Source of the DNA: Sphingomonas insulae
GTDB lineage: Bacteria; Pseudomonadota; Alphaproteobacteria; Sphingomonadales; Sphingomonadaceae
DNA: 64,000 nt
Direction of reading: 5' to 3'
NCBI RefSeq assembly: GCF_010450875.1
Contig: NZ_CP048422.1
Location: forward strand, 1,767,001-1,831,000
The notes under the pieces are model-generated. The model did no database searches and was not told the DNA's origin. It saw only the letters and a list, made by a program, of their open reading frames with translations. Shown here piece after piece: positions 26,537 to 35,597 of this stretch. Within the stretch, counting starts at the first letter, position 1. Each line of letters opens with the position of its first letter. The translations under genes and the position numbers were made by a program.

Positions 26537-27958
26537 TCAGGCCGGTTCGCCCACGATGGTTTTCAGTTCCATGAAGTCGGCGATGCCGTATTTGCCGCCT
26601 TCGCGGCCATTGCCGGATTGCTTGTAGCCCCCGAACGGGGTGCCGATGGTACCGCTCCAGGCGTTGATCGTGACGAGGCCGGCGCGCAACCGGGGCGCGA
26701 CCCTGGCCGCGGCGGCAGGATCGCCGGAGATGGCGGCGGACAGGCCGTATTCGGTGTCGTTGGCGAGCCGGATCGCCTCATCCTGCGTCGCATAGCGGGT
26801 GATCGTGGCGACCGGGCCGAAGGTTTCCTCGCGCGCGATACGCATATCGGGCGTTACGTCGGCGAAGACGGTGGGGCGGACGTAATAGCCCGCATTGCGG
26901 CCGTCCGGACGGCCGGTGCCACCGGTGACGAGCGTCGCGCCTTCGTCGATTGCCGACTGGATCAGGTCCTGGATCTTGTCGAACTGCGCCTTGTTGACCA
27001 CCGGGCCGATATGGGCGCCCATGTCGGCGGGGTCGCCGACCGGGGTGGCTTCGAAGATCGCCCTGGCGACCTGTGCCGCCTCGTCTAGCTGGCTTTCGTG
27101 AACGAGCAGGCGGGTCGGCGCGATGCAGCTCTGCCCCGAATTGGCGAGCACGCCCTGCAACGTCGGCGGCAGCACCGATGCCAGATCGGCGCCCTCGAGG
27201 ACGAGGTTGGGGGCCTTGCCGCCCAGTTCCTGGTGAACGCGCTTGACCGTGGCGGCGGCGGCCTGCGCCACCGCGATGCCGGCGCGGGTCGATCCGGTGA
27301 AGCTGACCATGTCGACGTCGCGGTGCGTGGACAGCGCCGCGCCGACGGTGGGACCATCGCCGTTGACGAGATTGAAGACGCCGGCCGGCACGCCCGCGTC
27401 GTGCAGGATTTCGGCGAGGATCATCGCGCAACTCGGCGCCTCCTCGGACGGCTTGAGCACGATGGTGTTGCCACCGGCGAGTGCGGGGGCGACCTTGGCG
27501 CAGATCTGGTTGAGCGGCCAGTTCCATGGCGTGATCATCGCGACGACGCCGACGGGTTCGTGGACGACGCGCGCCTTGCCGACCTGTTCCGAAAAGGTGA
27601 ATTCGCGCAGCGCCTTCACCGTACCCATGATGTAGCCGAGGCCGGCGGGGGCCTGTGCCGCCTGTGCGAAGCCGATGGGCGCGCCCATTTCCTGGCTGAC
27701 CGCCTTGGCAAGGTCGGGGATGCGCGCCTTATACGCCTCGACGATCCGGTCGAGCAGGTCGGCGCGTTCTTCGGGGCTGGTCTGCGCGAAGCTGTCGAAC
27801 GCCCGCCGTGCGGCGGCGACCGCGGCGTCCACGTCAGCCTGCGTGCCGAGCGTGATCGTGGTGACCGGCTGTTCGGTGGAAGGATCGATGACCGGGTGGC
27901 TGCGGCCGCCCGTGCTGGGAACCCAGGCGCCATCGATGTAGAAATGCTGGCTGTTCAT
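26537..27958 (-). CDS. NAD(P)-dependent aldehyde dehydrogenase
   Basis: Protein of 473 aa. The catalytic cysteine is in LANSGQSCIAPTRLLV and the general-base glutamate in HQELGGKAPNLVL. The cofactor region VAMITPWNWPLNQ and the EETFGPVATI motif are typical of the superfamily. Length is normal. The substrate is unknown (likely an aliphatic or aromatic aldehyde). It is divergent from a quinone oxidoreductase with about 100 bp between starts, a common pairing in detoxification of reactive carbonyls, but this is inferred. Confidence 0.9.
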   Translation of the reverse strand: MNSQHFYIDGAWVPSTGGRSHPVIDPSTEQPVTTITLGTQADVDAAVAAARRAFDSFAQTSPEERADLLDRIVEAYKARIPDLAKAVSQEMGAPIGFAQAAQAPAGLGYIMGTVKALREFTFSEQVGKARVVHEPVGVVAMITPWNWPLNQICAKVAPALAGGNTIVLKPSEEAPSCAMILAEILHDAGVPAGVFNLVNGDGPTVGAALSTHRDVDMVSFTGSTRAGIAVAQAAAATVKRVHQELGGKAPNLVLEGADLASVLPPTLQGVLANSGQSCIAPTRLLVHESQLDEAAQVARAIFEATPVGDPADMGAHIGPVVNKAQFDKIQDLIQSAIDEGATLVTGGTGRPDGRNAGYYVRPTVFADVTPDMRIAREETFGPVATITRYATQDEAIRLANDTEYGLSAAISGDPAAAARVAPRLRAGLVTINAWSGTIGTPFGGYKQSGNGREGGKYGIADFMELKTIVGEPA

Positions 27959-28061
27959 CGCATGCCTCTCCTGATCTCTTCACAGCGGGTGTGCGACGTT
28001 GACGGAACGGTTGCAACCCGAAACGCGTATGCCGGATGCAGTGACGAGGGAAGGACAGCGG

Positions 28062-29042
28062 ATGAGCGAGCGGGTGGCACGGATCACGCAGACGGGCGGG
28101 CCGGAGGTGATCGAATGGATCGACGTCGATCTGCCCGCGCCGGGCCCGGGCGAGGTGCGGATGCGGCACCGTGCGGTGGGGCTGAACTATATCGACACCT
28201 ATCACCGCGCAGGCGTGTATCCGATCGACCTGCCGTCCGGGCTGGGCAGCGAGGCGGCGGGCGTGGTCGAGGCGGTCGGTGATGGCGTGTCGGACTTTGC
28301 CGTCGGTGACCGGGTCGGTACCTTCGGCCCGGCGCGCGGGGCCTATGCGACGGCGCGTAACGTCGCGGCGGCGCAATTGCTGCATCTGCCGGACGACGTG
28401 GACGACGAGACGGCGGCGGCGCTGCTGCTGAAAGGCTGTACGACCGAGGCGCTGGTCGAACGCTGCGCGCGGGTCGAGGCGGGGCAGACGGTGCTGGTCT
28501 GGGCGGCGGCGGGCGGCGTCGGGCAGTTGCTGGTCGGTTGGCTGAAGGCGATCGGCGCGAGCGTGATCGGCACCGCGGGAACGGCGGACAAGGCGGACCA
28601 TGCGCGCGATGCGGGCGCCGACCATGTCATCCTGCACCGCGACGAGGACGTGACGGCGCGGGTGCGGGAGATCACCGGCGGCCACGGGGTAACGACGGTG
28701 TTCGATGGCGTCGGCAATGCGACATGGCAGACGACACTGGCGGTGACGGCGCGGCGCGGACTGATCGTCAGCTATGGCAATGCGGGTGGCCCGGTGAACG
28801 GCGTGAACCTGGGTGTGCTGGCGGCGAAGGGATCGCTGTTCGTCACCCGGCCGACGCTGTTCGACTATTACGTTACCCCCGAGGAGCGGCGCGCCGGCGT
28901 ACAACGCGTGTTCGCGATGCTGCGAGACGGGGCGATCCGGCCCGCGATCGGCCAGCGGTTTGCGCTGGAGGACGCAGCGGCGGCGCATCGGGCGCTGGAG
29001 GCAGGCGAGACGCACGGCAGCAGCGTATTCACCGTCGATTGA
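28062..29042 (+). CDS. NADPH:quinone oxidoreductase, QOR branch of MDR family
   Basis: Protein of 326 aa starting MSERVARITQTGGPEVIEW; the ATG at 28062 follows GAGGGAAGGA, a strong site. The cofactor motif AAAGGVGQLLVGWLKAIGA and the GLNYIDTYHRAGVYPIDLPS signature mark zeta-crystallin-like quinone reductases, which reduce quinones or enones without zinc. An earlier in-frame codon at 27999 would add 21 residues and is unlikely. It is divergent from the aldehyde dehydrogenase. Confidence 0.9.
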   Translation: MSERVARITQTGGPEVIEWIDVDLPAPGPGEVRMRHRAVGLNYIDTYHRAGVYPIDLPSGLGSEAAGVVEAVGDGVSDFAVGDRVGTFGPARGAYATARNVAAAQLLHLPDDVDDETAAALLLKGCTTEALVERCARVEAGQTVLVWAAAGGVGQLLVGWLKAIGASVIGTAGTADKADHARDAGADHVILHRDEDVTARVREITGGHGVTTVFDGVGNATWQTTLAVTARRGLIVSYGNAGGPVNGVNLGVLAAKGSLFVTRPTLFDYYVTPEERRAGVQRVFAMLRDGAIRPAIGQRFALEDAAAAHRALEAGETHGSSVFTVD

Positions 29043-29144
29043 TCCGTGTGGAAGGTCATTGCGGGATCGCGCGACGGCTGGGATAAGCTGGGCCTAGCGT
29101 CCGGCGTACCAGAAGCCGGCGCCCTGCGATGGGAGTGGCGGGAG

Positions 29145-30101
29145 ATGGGGGATTTGGGACCGATGCGGGCGGCGGGAATCGTTGGCGCGATGCTGGCGAC
29201 GGCGGCGGTCCATGGGCAAACCGTGCCAACGACCAATCCCGTCACCGCTGCTGATCCGATCGTCGTCGAGGGGCGTGCGCTGCCCGACGAGGTGAAGATC
29301 CGGGCGCTGGCCCGCGCGATTTCGCCACGCGTCGGCTTCGACCAGCCATTGGCCCGCTTCACCGATCCGGTGTGCTTCGCCACTGCGGGGCTGCCGTCGC
29401 CGATGTTGCGAACCATCGGCGCGCGGCTGGCCGAGAATGCCGATGCGGCGGGGATAGCGCTGGCTGGCGACGGCTGCACGCCCAACATCATCGTCGTGTT
29501 CGTCGAGGACAGCCGGGCGGAGGCGGAGCGGCTGATGAGGCGCAAGCCCTGGATGTTTCGCAATTACCAGCCGAGCGAGATGCTTGATATCCTGAAGGAG
29601 CCCGGGCCGGTCCACGTCTGGAGCGTCAGCGAGGTGCGCAGCCGCGATGGCGATCGAATATCGCAGGGCGTCGACGGTCCGCCGACGCTGCGGGTGCCGA
29701 TCGCAACGCGGATCGGGCTGGCGATCCGCCGCGATATGCTGTCGACGGTCATGCTGGTCGATCGCAAGGCGGTGCTCGGCCGAAGCCTGCGGCAGGTCGC
29801 GGATTATGCAGCCATGCGGACGCTCGCGATGATCCGTCCCAAGGGCGCGGCCGGCGGCGATACGATATTGACTTTGTTCGATCCCGCCGCCGCCGCGCCG
29901 CCGACGGAGATGACCGCCTTCGACCGCGGCTATCTAAAGGCACTGTATGCCGGATCGGGCACGCAGCGCGGCGCGACCAAAGTAGCGATGATCGCTCGCA
30001 GCATCATCAGGACCGCAGCAGACGACAACGCGGATGCACGCCGTGCCGGGTTTGCCGGGTCTGCCGGGTCTGCCGGGTCCAACAATGGCGGCGAGCAATA
30101 A
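29145..30101 (+). CDS. Unknown secreted protein with C-terminal GSA repeats
   Basis: About 318 aa from the ATG at 29145 (MGDLGPMRAAGIVGAMLATA); the ATG at 29163 is also possible and gives a tighter signal peptide. Two cysteines (PVCFATAG, GDGCTPN) lie in the mature part, which has TTN/DRTG-like segments but no recognised domain. The end encodes four copies of a 9-bp unit TGCCGGGTC/T (30044-30079), so the C-terminus reads GFAGSAGSAGS. Likely periplasmic; function unknown. Confidence 0.6.
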   Translation: MGDLGPMRAAGIVGAMLATAAVHGQTVPTTNPVTAADPIVVEGRALPDEVKIRALARAISPRVGFDQPLARFTDPVCFATAGLPSPMLRTIGARLAENADAAGIALAGDGCTPNIIVVFVEDSRAEAERLMRRKPWMFRNYQPSEMLDILKEPGPVHVWSVSEVRSRDGDRISQGVDGPPTLRVPIATRIGLAIRRDMLSTVMLVDRKAVLGRSLRQVADYAAMRTLAMIRPKGAAGGDTILTLFDPAAAAPPTEMTAFDRGYLKALYAGSGTQRGATKVAMIARSIIRTAADDNADARRAGFAGSAGSAGSNNGGEQ

Positions 30102-30197
30102 GTGTTCGCACACCCGTGCCAAATGACGGCTTTGTCATACCGATGACGTGATCGCGCCATCGATGGCGGTGCATGGCGAAGGACGGAGTGTCGCCTA

Positions 30198-33100
30198 ATG
30201 TCTCAAATGCCCGTGTTCTTCGATGCCAGCGGTCGGCGCAAGCGGCGGTTCACGCTGGGCGTCGTCGCCTTCGTACTGCTGCTGGTGCTGTCGATCGCCG
30301 CCTTTGCCGTGTCGATCGGCGCGGTGCCGGCGGCGCCGTTGCTGCCGGTCGAGGTGGAGCACCATCTGCTGCATCGATTGGCACCGCCGCATGGCGTGAT
30401 CCGCCGGGCGAAGCGGGGGCTGGATTATTATGCCGGGCGCCTGTTCGGGACCGGGCGCGGCAAGACGGCGGCCTCCGGCAATCCGGCGCTCGCCATCGCG
30501 TTTCACACGCCCTGGGATCCATCGAGCGCGGCAAGTCTCGAGCGGCATGTCGAGCAACTCGACTGGGTGATCCCCGGCTGGGCGTCGGTGACCGGTGCGG
30601 ATCATCGCATCACGGTGTTTCGCGATACCGCGGGCCGCACGATCCTGAACCGCGCCGTCCACCGGCCGGTGATCGTGCCGATGATCCAGAATGCGATCGG
30701 GGGCAAATGGGACGGCGCCGGCACCGCCGCGCTGATCGCCGACCCGCGGGCACGCGCGGCGCTGCTCGACCGGCTGGTGCCCTGGCTGGCGGCGAACCGC
30801 GCGGGCGGCGCGTTCTTCGACTTCGAGGATCTGCCGGCAAGTGCGCAGGGCAATTATCGGACGTTCCTGGCCGAGGCGCAGCGCCGTTTCGCGTCGCGCG
30901 GCTGGGTGGTGGCGATCGCGGCACCGGTCGGCAATCCCGATTGGGACCTGCCCGCCTATGCCAAGGTCACCGACAAGATTTTCCTGATGGCCTATGACGA
31001 GCACGAGACGGCGGGGCCAGCGGGACCGATCGCGTCGCAGCGCTGGTTCGCCGAACAGGTGGCGACGGCGGCCCGCGGTATCCCGGCGGCCAAGCTGGTC
31101 GTGGCGGTCGGCTCCTATGCCTATGATTGGCACAATGGCAGCGGCGATGCGCTGAGCGTGGACGAAGCATGGCAGGCGGCACGCGATTCGGGCACGATGC
31201 CGACGTTCGACCGCGGCAGCGGCAACAGCAGCTTTGCGTATTCGGATGGCGATTCGAAACACGTCATCTGGCTGCTCGACGCGGCGTCGGTCTATAACCA
31301 GATCGCCTTCCTGCACCGTGCCGGCGTCAACAGCGTCGCCTTGTGGCGGCTGGGATCGGAGGATCCCGGCATGTGGGCGCTGTTCGGGCGCGATCATCGC
31401 ACGCTGCCGCCGCCATCTGCGATCGATGCGATCCCCGCCGGCACCAACGTCGATATCGAGGGTGCGGGGGAAATCCTGAAGATCGGTGGCACGCCGGTCG
31501 CTGGCCAGCGCCATGCTGTCGCCGGCGCCGACGGGACGATCGCCGATGTCCGCTTCCGCCAATTGCCTTCGCAATATGAGGTCGATCGCACCGGCTATAG
31601 CCCGCGGCAGCTGGCGCTGACCTTCGACGACGGGCCCAATTCAACCTGGACGCCGCAGGTGCTCGACGTGCTGAAACGCGAGGGGGTGAAGGCGACGTTC
31701 TTCATCGTCGGCGAAAACGCGCTGACCCAGCGATCACTGCTGCAACGCATGGTGGCGGAAGGCCACGAAATCGGCAGCCACACCTATACGCATCCCAATC
31801 TGGCGAACGTGTCGCCCGAACAGGTACGGTTCGAACTGAACGCCAACCAGCGGTTGTTCCAGGCGTTTACCGGTCGATCGCTGCGCCTGTTCCGGGCGCC
31901 CTATTTCGGTGACGCCGAACCCACTACGGCGGACGAAATCGTGCCGGCGCTGCAGGCGCAGGAGCGTGGTTATGTCTCGGTGGGGCTGCACGTCGATCCC
32001 GGCGACTGGAAGCGACCCGGCGTGCAGGCCATCATCGATGCGACGATCGCGCGGGTGACGAGCGCACCGTCGCATTGCGACGGCGATTCGGATGCCGATT
32101 GCAGCCGCAACATCATCCTGCTGCACGATGCCGGCGGCAACCGCGCGCAGACGGTCGCCGCGCTGCCGGTCATCATCGATCGACTGCGCGCGATGGGATA
32201 CGGTTTCGTCCCCGTATCGACGCTTGCCGGCATATCGCGCGAGGCGGCGATGCCGGTGATCTCGTCGAGCGACCAGCTGGCGGCGGGCGCCGACCTGGCT
32301 TTGTTCACCACGCTGGGCGGCCTGGTGGTGGCGTTGCACTGGCTGTTCGCCATCGCGATCACCGTCGGTATCCTGCGCGCGCTCGCGCTGTCGGGTCTGG
32401 CGCTGATCCAGGCACGGCGCGAATCGCGAACGGTGTTTCCGGCGATCGACCCGCAGCGGTTCGTGACGGTGATGATCCCCGCGTATAACGAGGAGCGCGT
32501 GATCGAACGCGCCGTGCGCGGCGTGCTCGCCAGTACCGACGTGGCGATCGAGGTGATCGTGATCGACGACGGATCGAAGGATGCGACCTCAGCGGTGGTT
32601 GCCGCCGCCTTTGCCGACGATCCGCGCGTCCGGCTGCTGACCCTGGAGAATGGCGGCAAGGCGCGCGCACTGAACACCGGACTGGAGCAAGCGCATGGCG
32701 AGATCGTCATCGCACTGGACGCCGACACGCAGTTCGAGCCGACGACGATCACCCGGCTGGCGCGCTGGTTCGACGATCCGACGCTGGGCGCGGTCGCCGG
32801 TAATGCGAAGGTCGGCAACCGGGTGAACCTGATCACCAAGTGGCAAGCCCTGGAATATATCACCGCGCAGAATCTTGAGCGGCGGGCCTTCGCCCGGCTG
32901 AACGCGATCACGGTGGTGCCGGGGGCCGTCGGTGCCTGGCGTCTGGCGGCGATCCGGCAGGTCGGCGGCTACCCGCACGACACGCTCGCCGAGGATCAGG
33001 ACCTGACGATCGCGATCCAGCGGGCGGGCTGGCATGTGCAGTACGACCAATATGCCGTCGCCTGGACCGAAGCGCCGGAAACGATGCGCGCGCTCGCGAA

Positions 33101-33569
33101 ACAGCGGTTCCGCTGGGCGTTCGGCACGCTGCAATGCCTGTGGAAGCATCGCTCGGCGATCGGCCGGAGCAGCCCGCGGGGCCTTGGCTGGGTCGGACTG
33201 CCGCAGGCGATCGTGTTCCAGATCCTGCTCGCGGCGATCAGCCCGATCATCGATCTGGCGCTGCTGGTCAGCTTTTTTGTCACCTACCTGGATGTGCAGG
33301 CGCACGGATGGGCGCAGACCAGCCACGACGTCTATACCATGCTGGCGTTCTGGGTGGTCTTCACCACGATCGATCTGCTGGCCGCCACCATCGCCTTTGC
33401 ATTGGAGCGGCGCGAGAAATGGCGCCTGCTATGGCTGCTGATTCCGCAGCGCATCGGCTATCGCCAGGTCATGTATTATGTCGTGCTCAAGGCGATCACC
33501 CAGGCGCTGCGCGGCCCGATGGTCGGCTGGGGCAAGCTGCAGCGGACCGGGCGGGTGACGTCGGGATGA
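30198..33569 (+). CDS. Three-domain polysaccharide enzyme: GH18-like, NodB deacetylase, GT2 glycosyltransferase
   Basis: Protein of 1123 aa. An N-terminal membrane segment (FTLGVVAFVLLLVLSIAAFA) precedes a GH18/YaaH-like hydrolase domain (about 95-430; FFDFEDL carries the acid near residue 204, and DKIFLMAYDEHE). A NodB polysaccharide deacetylase follows (about 468-690; LALTFDDGP at 476-480, HTYTHPN, RAPYFGD). Then come a membrane region and a GT2 synthase (about 755-1000; IPAYNEER, VIDDGS, DADTQF, EDQDL, QRFRW at 969) with further membrane helices. It is likely a polymerase that deacetylates and trims its own product. A GGACGGAG site precedes the ATG. Confidence 0.85.
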   Translation: MSQMPVFFDASGRRKRRFTLGVVAFVLLLVLSIAAFAVSIGAVPAAPLLPVEVEHHLLHRLAPPHGVIRRAKRGLDYYAGRLFGTGRGKTAASGNPALAIAFHTPWDPSSAASLERHVEQLDWVIPGWASVTGADHRITVFRDTAGRTILNRAVHRPVIVPMIQNAIGGKWDGAGTAALIADPRARAALLDRLVPWLAANRAGGAFFDFEDLPASAQGNYRTFLAEAQRRFASRGWVVAIAAPVGNPDWDLPAYAKVTDKIFLMAYDEHETAGPAGPIASQRWFAEQVATAARGIPAAKLVVAVGSYAYDWHNGSGDALSVDEAWQAARDSGTMPTFDRGSGNSSFAYSDGDSKHVIWLLDAASVYNQIAFLHRAGVNSVALWRLGSEDPGMWALFGRDHRTLPPPSAIDAIPAGTNVDIEGAGEILKIGGTPVAGQRHAVAGADGTIADVRFRQLPSQYEVDRTGYSPRQLALTFDDGPNSTWTPQVLDVLKREGVKATFFIVGENALTQRSLLQRMVAEGHEIGSHTYTHPNLANVSPEQVRFELNANQRLFQAFTGRSLRLFRAPYFGDAEPTTADEIVPALQAQERGYVSVGLHVDPGDWKRPGVQAIIDATIARVTSAPSHCDGDSDADCSRNIILLHDAGGNRAQTVAALPVIIDRLRAMGYGFVPVSTLAGISREAAMPVISSSDQLAAGADLALFTTLGGLVVALHWLFAIAITVGILRALALSGLALIQARRESRTVFPAIDPQRFVTVMIPAYNEERVIERAVRGVLASTDVAIEVIVIDDGSKDATSAVVAAAFADDPRVRLLTLENGGKARALNTGLEQAHGEIVIALDADTQFEPTTITRLARWFDDPTLGAVAGNAKVGNRVNLITKWQALEYITAQNLERRAFARLNAITVVPGAVGAWRLAAIRQVGGYPHDTLAEDQDLTIAIQRAGWHVQYDQYAVAWTEAPETMRALAKQRFRWAFGTLQCLWKHRSAIGRSSPRGLGWVGLPQAIVFQILLAAISPIIDLALLVSFFVTYLDVQAHGWAQTSHDVYTMLAFWVVFTTIDLLAATIAFALERREKWRLLWLLIPQRIGYRQVMYYVVLKAITQALRGPMVGWGKLQRTGRVTSG

Positions 33570-33641
33570 GCTGAAAGCGCTGGCCGGGCGGCCCGGCGCC
33601 GCCTACACCCGCCGCGGGGATATATCGGGGAAGGTTCGTCC

Positions 33642-34052
33642 ATGTCGCGGAAGGTCATGTTGCTGCTGGTGGGTGTGTGCGCGGCGTCGATGGGGCACGC
33701 GCAGCAGGCTCAGGTCGCCAATGGCGTCTGTGCCCGACTTGCACCGCAGACGGGCCTGAAGCAGCAGAGCGACGGATCGTGGCGCGCCAACATGCTGGGC
33801 GGCATCGGCGCTGCGCTGTTCGGCGGCACCGCCGGCGCTTCGTTCGTGGTCGGGCCGATCGAGGGATCGACGGCGGATCAGCATTTCGAAAAGGCGTGCG
33901 AGCAAAAGGGCGCCGAGGTTGGTTGCGACCTCGTCGGTCCGGCGAAGATCACGATCGGTACCAAAAGTGGCGAGGCTTCCGCCGATGTCGCGGCGGGGGA
34001 AAAGGCCCGTGTCGGTATGAAGGGCCGCTATCTCACCTGCCGTGAGGGCTGA
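33642..34052 (+). CDS. Unknown secreted protein
   Basis: Protein of 136 aa. Signal peptide MSRKVMLLLVGVCAASMGHAQ, then a mature region with four Cys (VCARL, KACEQKG, VGCDLVG, YLTCREG) and a Gly-rich segment (GGIGAALFGGTAGASFVVG). No domain recognised. The cysteines suggest disulfides in the periplasm. It is separated from the large polysaccharide enzyme by 72 bp and may share its transcript. Confidence 0.6.
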   Translation: MSRKVMLLLVGVCAASMGHAQQAQVANGVCARLAPQTGLKQQSDGSWRANMLGGIGAALFGGTAGASFVVGPIEGSTADQHFEKACEQKGAEVGCDLVGPAKITIGTKSGEASADVAAGEKARVGMKGRYLTCREG

Positions 34053-34101
34053 CGGCCGTAGCTAAGCGTGCGGCAAATCCGCGGTCGCGTTGCCGGAGCG
34101 G

Positions 34102-34126
34102 CGTTGTATACGACGGGATATAGCCG
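34102..34126. promoter_or_regulatory. Possible Mo-box (ModE/MopA-like) ahead of modA
   Basis: TATA-N8-TATA with flanks CGTTG and GCCG (CGTTGTATA ... TATAGCCG) is dyad-like and resembles Mo-boxes (CGnTATAT...ATATnnCG) found before molybdate transporters. It is 18 bp before the modA ATG. Spacing differs from the known N6, so this is weak. Confidence 0.25.
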
Positions 34127-34143
34127 TTTGCCGAGGTGCCGCC

Positions 34144-34908
34144 ATGATCCGTCCGTTGCTGTCCGCCCCGTTGCTGTCGCTGTCGTTGCTCGTCGCTGGA
34201 CCGGCCGTGGCGCAGCAGCGAGCGCCTCTGGTACTTGCAGCGGCAAGCCTGCAGGAATCGATGACGGCAGCCGCCGATGCATGGGCGAGGAAGGGGCATC
34301 CGAAACCGGTGATCTCGTTTGCGGCGTCGTCGGTGCTGGCACGCCAGGTCGAAGCCGGCGGCGCCGCCGACCTGTTCGCATCGGCCGATCAGGATTGGAT
34401 GGATGCGCTGGCTGCCAAGCGGCTGATCGTCGCGAGCACGCGGGTGACGTTCCTGGGCAACCGACTGGTCGTGGTCGCCGCAAGGAACAATCCCGTCCGC
34501 ATCCCGGTCCGGCCGCCCGCCGCGCTGGCGCGGGTGCTCGCGGCCGGACCGCTGGCGATCGCGGACGCGCCGGTGCCCGCAGGGCGCTATGCCGAGGCGG
34601 CGTTGCGCAGGCTGGGCGTTTGGACCACGGTCGCGCCCAAGCTGGTGCGCGGCGACAGTGTCCGCGCGGCGCTGACGCTGGTCGAACGCGGGGCGGCACC
34701 CCTCGGCATCGTCTATGCAACAGACGCGAAAGCCTCGAAGACGGTCCGGATCGCAGGCGTGTTTCCAGCCTTCAGCCACCCCGCCATCACCTATCCCATC
34801 GCACGCATCGCCGGATCGACGAATGCCGAGGGCGAGGCCTTTCGACGGTTCCTCGTCAGCCGTGAGGGCAAGGCGATCTTCGTGCGCTACGGATTTACGC
34901 CACTTTGA
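34144..34908 (+). CDS. modA: Molybdate ABC transporter periplasmic binding protein
   Basis: Protein of 254 aa. Signal peptide MIRPLLSAPLLSLSLLVAGP, then the ModA fold with AAASLQESMTAAADAW, SFAASSVLARQVEAGGAADL and ADLFASADQDWMD, all typical of the family that binds molybdate and tungstate. The start at 34144 follows the candidate Mo-box. Its TGA overlaps the modB ATG by one base. Confidence 0.92.
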   Translation: MIRPLLSAPLLSLSLLVAGPAVAQQRAPLVLAAASLQESMTAAADAWARKGHPKPVISFAASSVLARQVEAGGAADLFASADQDWMDALAAKRLIVASTRVTFLGNRLVVVAARNNPVRIPVRPPAALARVLAAGPLAIADAPVPAGRYAEAALRRLGVWTTVAPKLVRGDSVRAALTLVERGAAPLGIVYATDAKASKTVRIAGVFPAFSHPAITYPIARIAGSTNAEGEAFRRFLVSREGKAIFVRYGFTPL

Positions 34909-35597
34909 TGCTGTCTGCGGACGAATGGACGATCTTGGCGCTCTCGTTGAAGGTCGGCGCGCTGGCGATGGGGGCGGTGCTGCCGCTCGCCTTCGCGCTC
35001 GCCTGGGTGCTGGCGCGAACCCGCTTCCCGGGCAAGCTGCTGCTCGATGCGGTCGTCCACCTGCCGCTGGTGGTGCCGCCGGTGGTGACGGGCTGGGTCC
35101 TGCTGCTGGCGTTCGGTCCGGCCGGGCCACTCGGTAGCGTGCTGGACCGCTGGTTCGGCGTGACGGTGCTGTTCCGCTGGACGGGGGCGGCGATCGCGGC
35201 GGGGATCATGGCGCTGCCGTTGATGGTGCGCGCGATGCGGCTGTCGATCGAGGCGGTCGACCGGCGGCTGGAGAGCGCCGCGCGGACGCTCGGGGCGGGG
35301 CCGGGCCGCGTGTTCTGGACGCTGACGCTGCCGCTCAGCCTGCCGGGCGTCCTCGCGGGGGCGGTGCTGGGCTTTGCGCGATCGATTGGCGAATTCGGCG
35401 CGACGATCACCTTCGTCTCCAACGTGCCGGGGCAGACGCAGACACTGCCGCTGGCGATCTATTCCGCCTTGCAACAACCGGGAGCCGAGGCGACCGTGTG
35501 GCGGCTTTCGGCGATATCGGTCGCGCTCAGCCTGGTCGCGCTGCTCGCGTCGGAATTACTTACGCGACGCGTACGGCGGGGCCTGCATGTCCTTTGA
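34908..35597 (+). CDS. modB: Molybdate ABC transporter permease
   Basis: Protein of 229 aa with about five membrane helices and the cytoplasmic loop signature RTLGAGPGRVFWTLTLPLS (EAA motif family). The sequence HLPLVVPPVVTGWVLL and GRSIGEFGATITFVSN are ModB-like. Start is the ATG at 34908, sharing a base with the modA stop; it overlaps modC by 11 bp. Forms the channel that carries molybdate across the inner membrane. Confidence 0.92.
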   Translation: MLSADEWTILALSLKVGALAMGAVLPLAFALAWVLARTRFPGKLLLDAVVHLPLVVPPVVTGWVLLLAFGPAGPLGSVLDRWFGVTVLFRWTGAAIAAGIMALPLMVRAMRLSIEAVDRRLESAARTLGAGPGRVFWTLTLPLSLPGVLAGAVLGFARSIGEFGATITFVSNVPGQTQTLPLAIYSALQQPGAEATVWRLSAISVALSLVALLASELLTRRVRRGLHVL

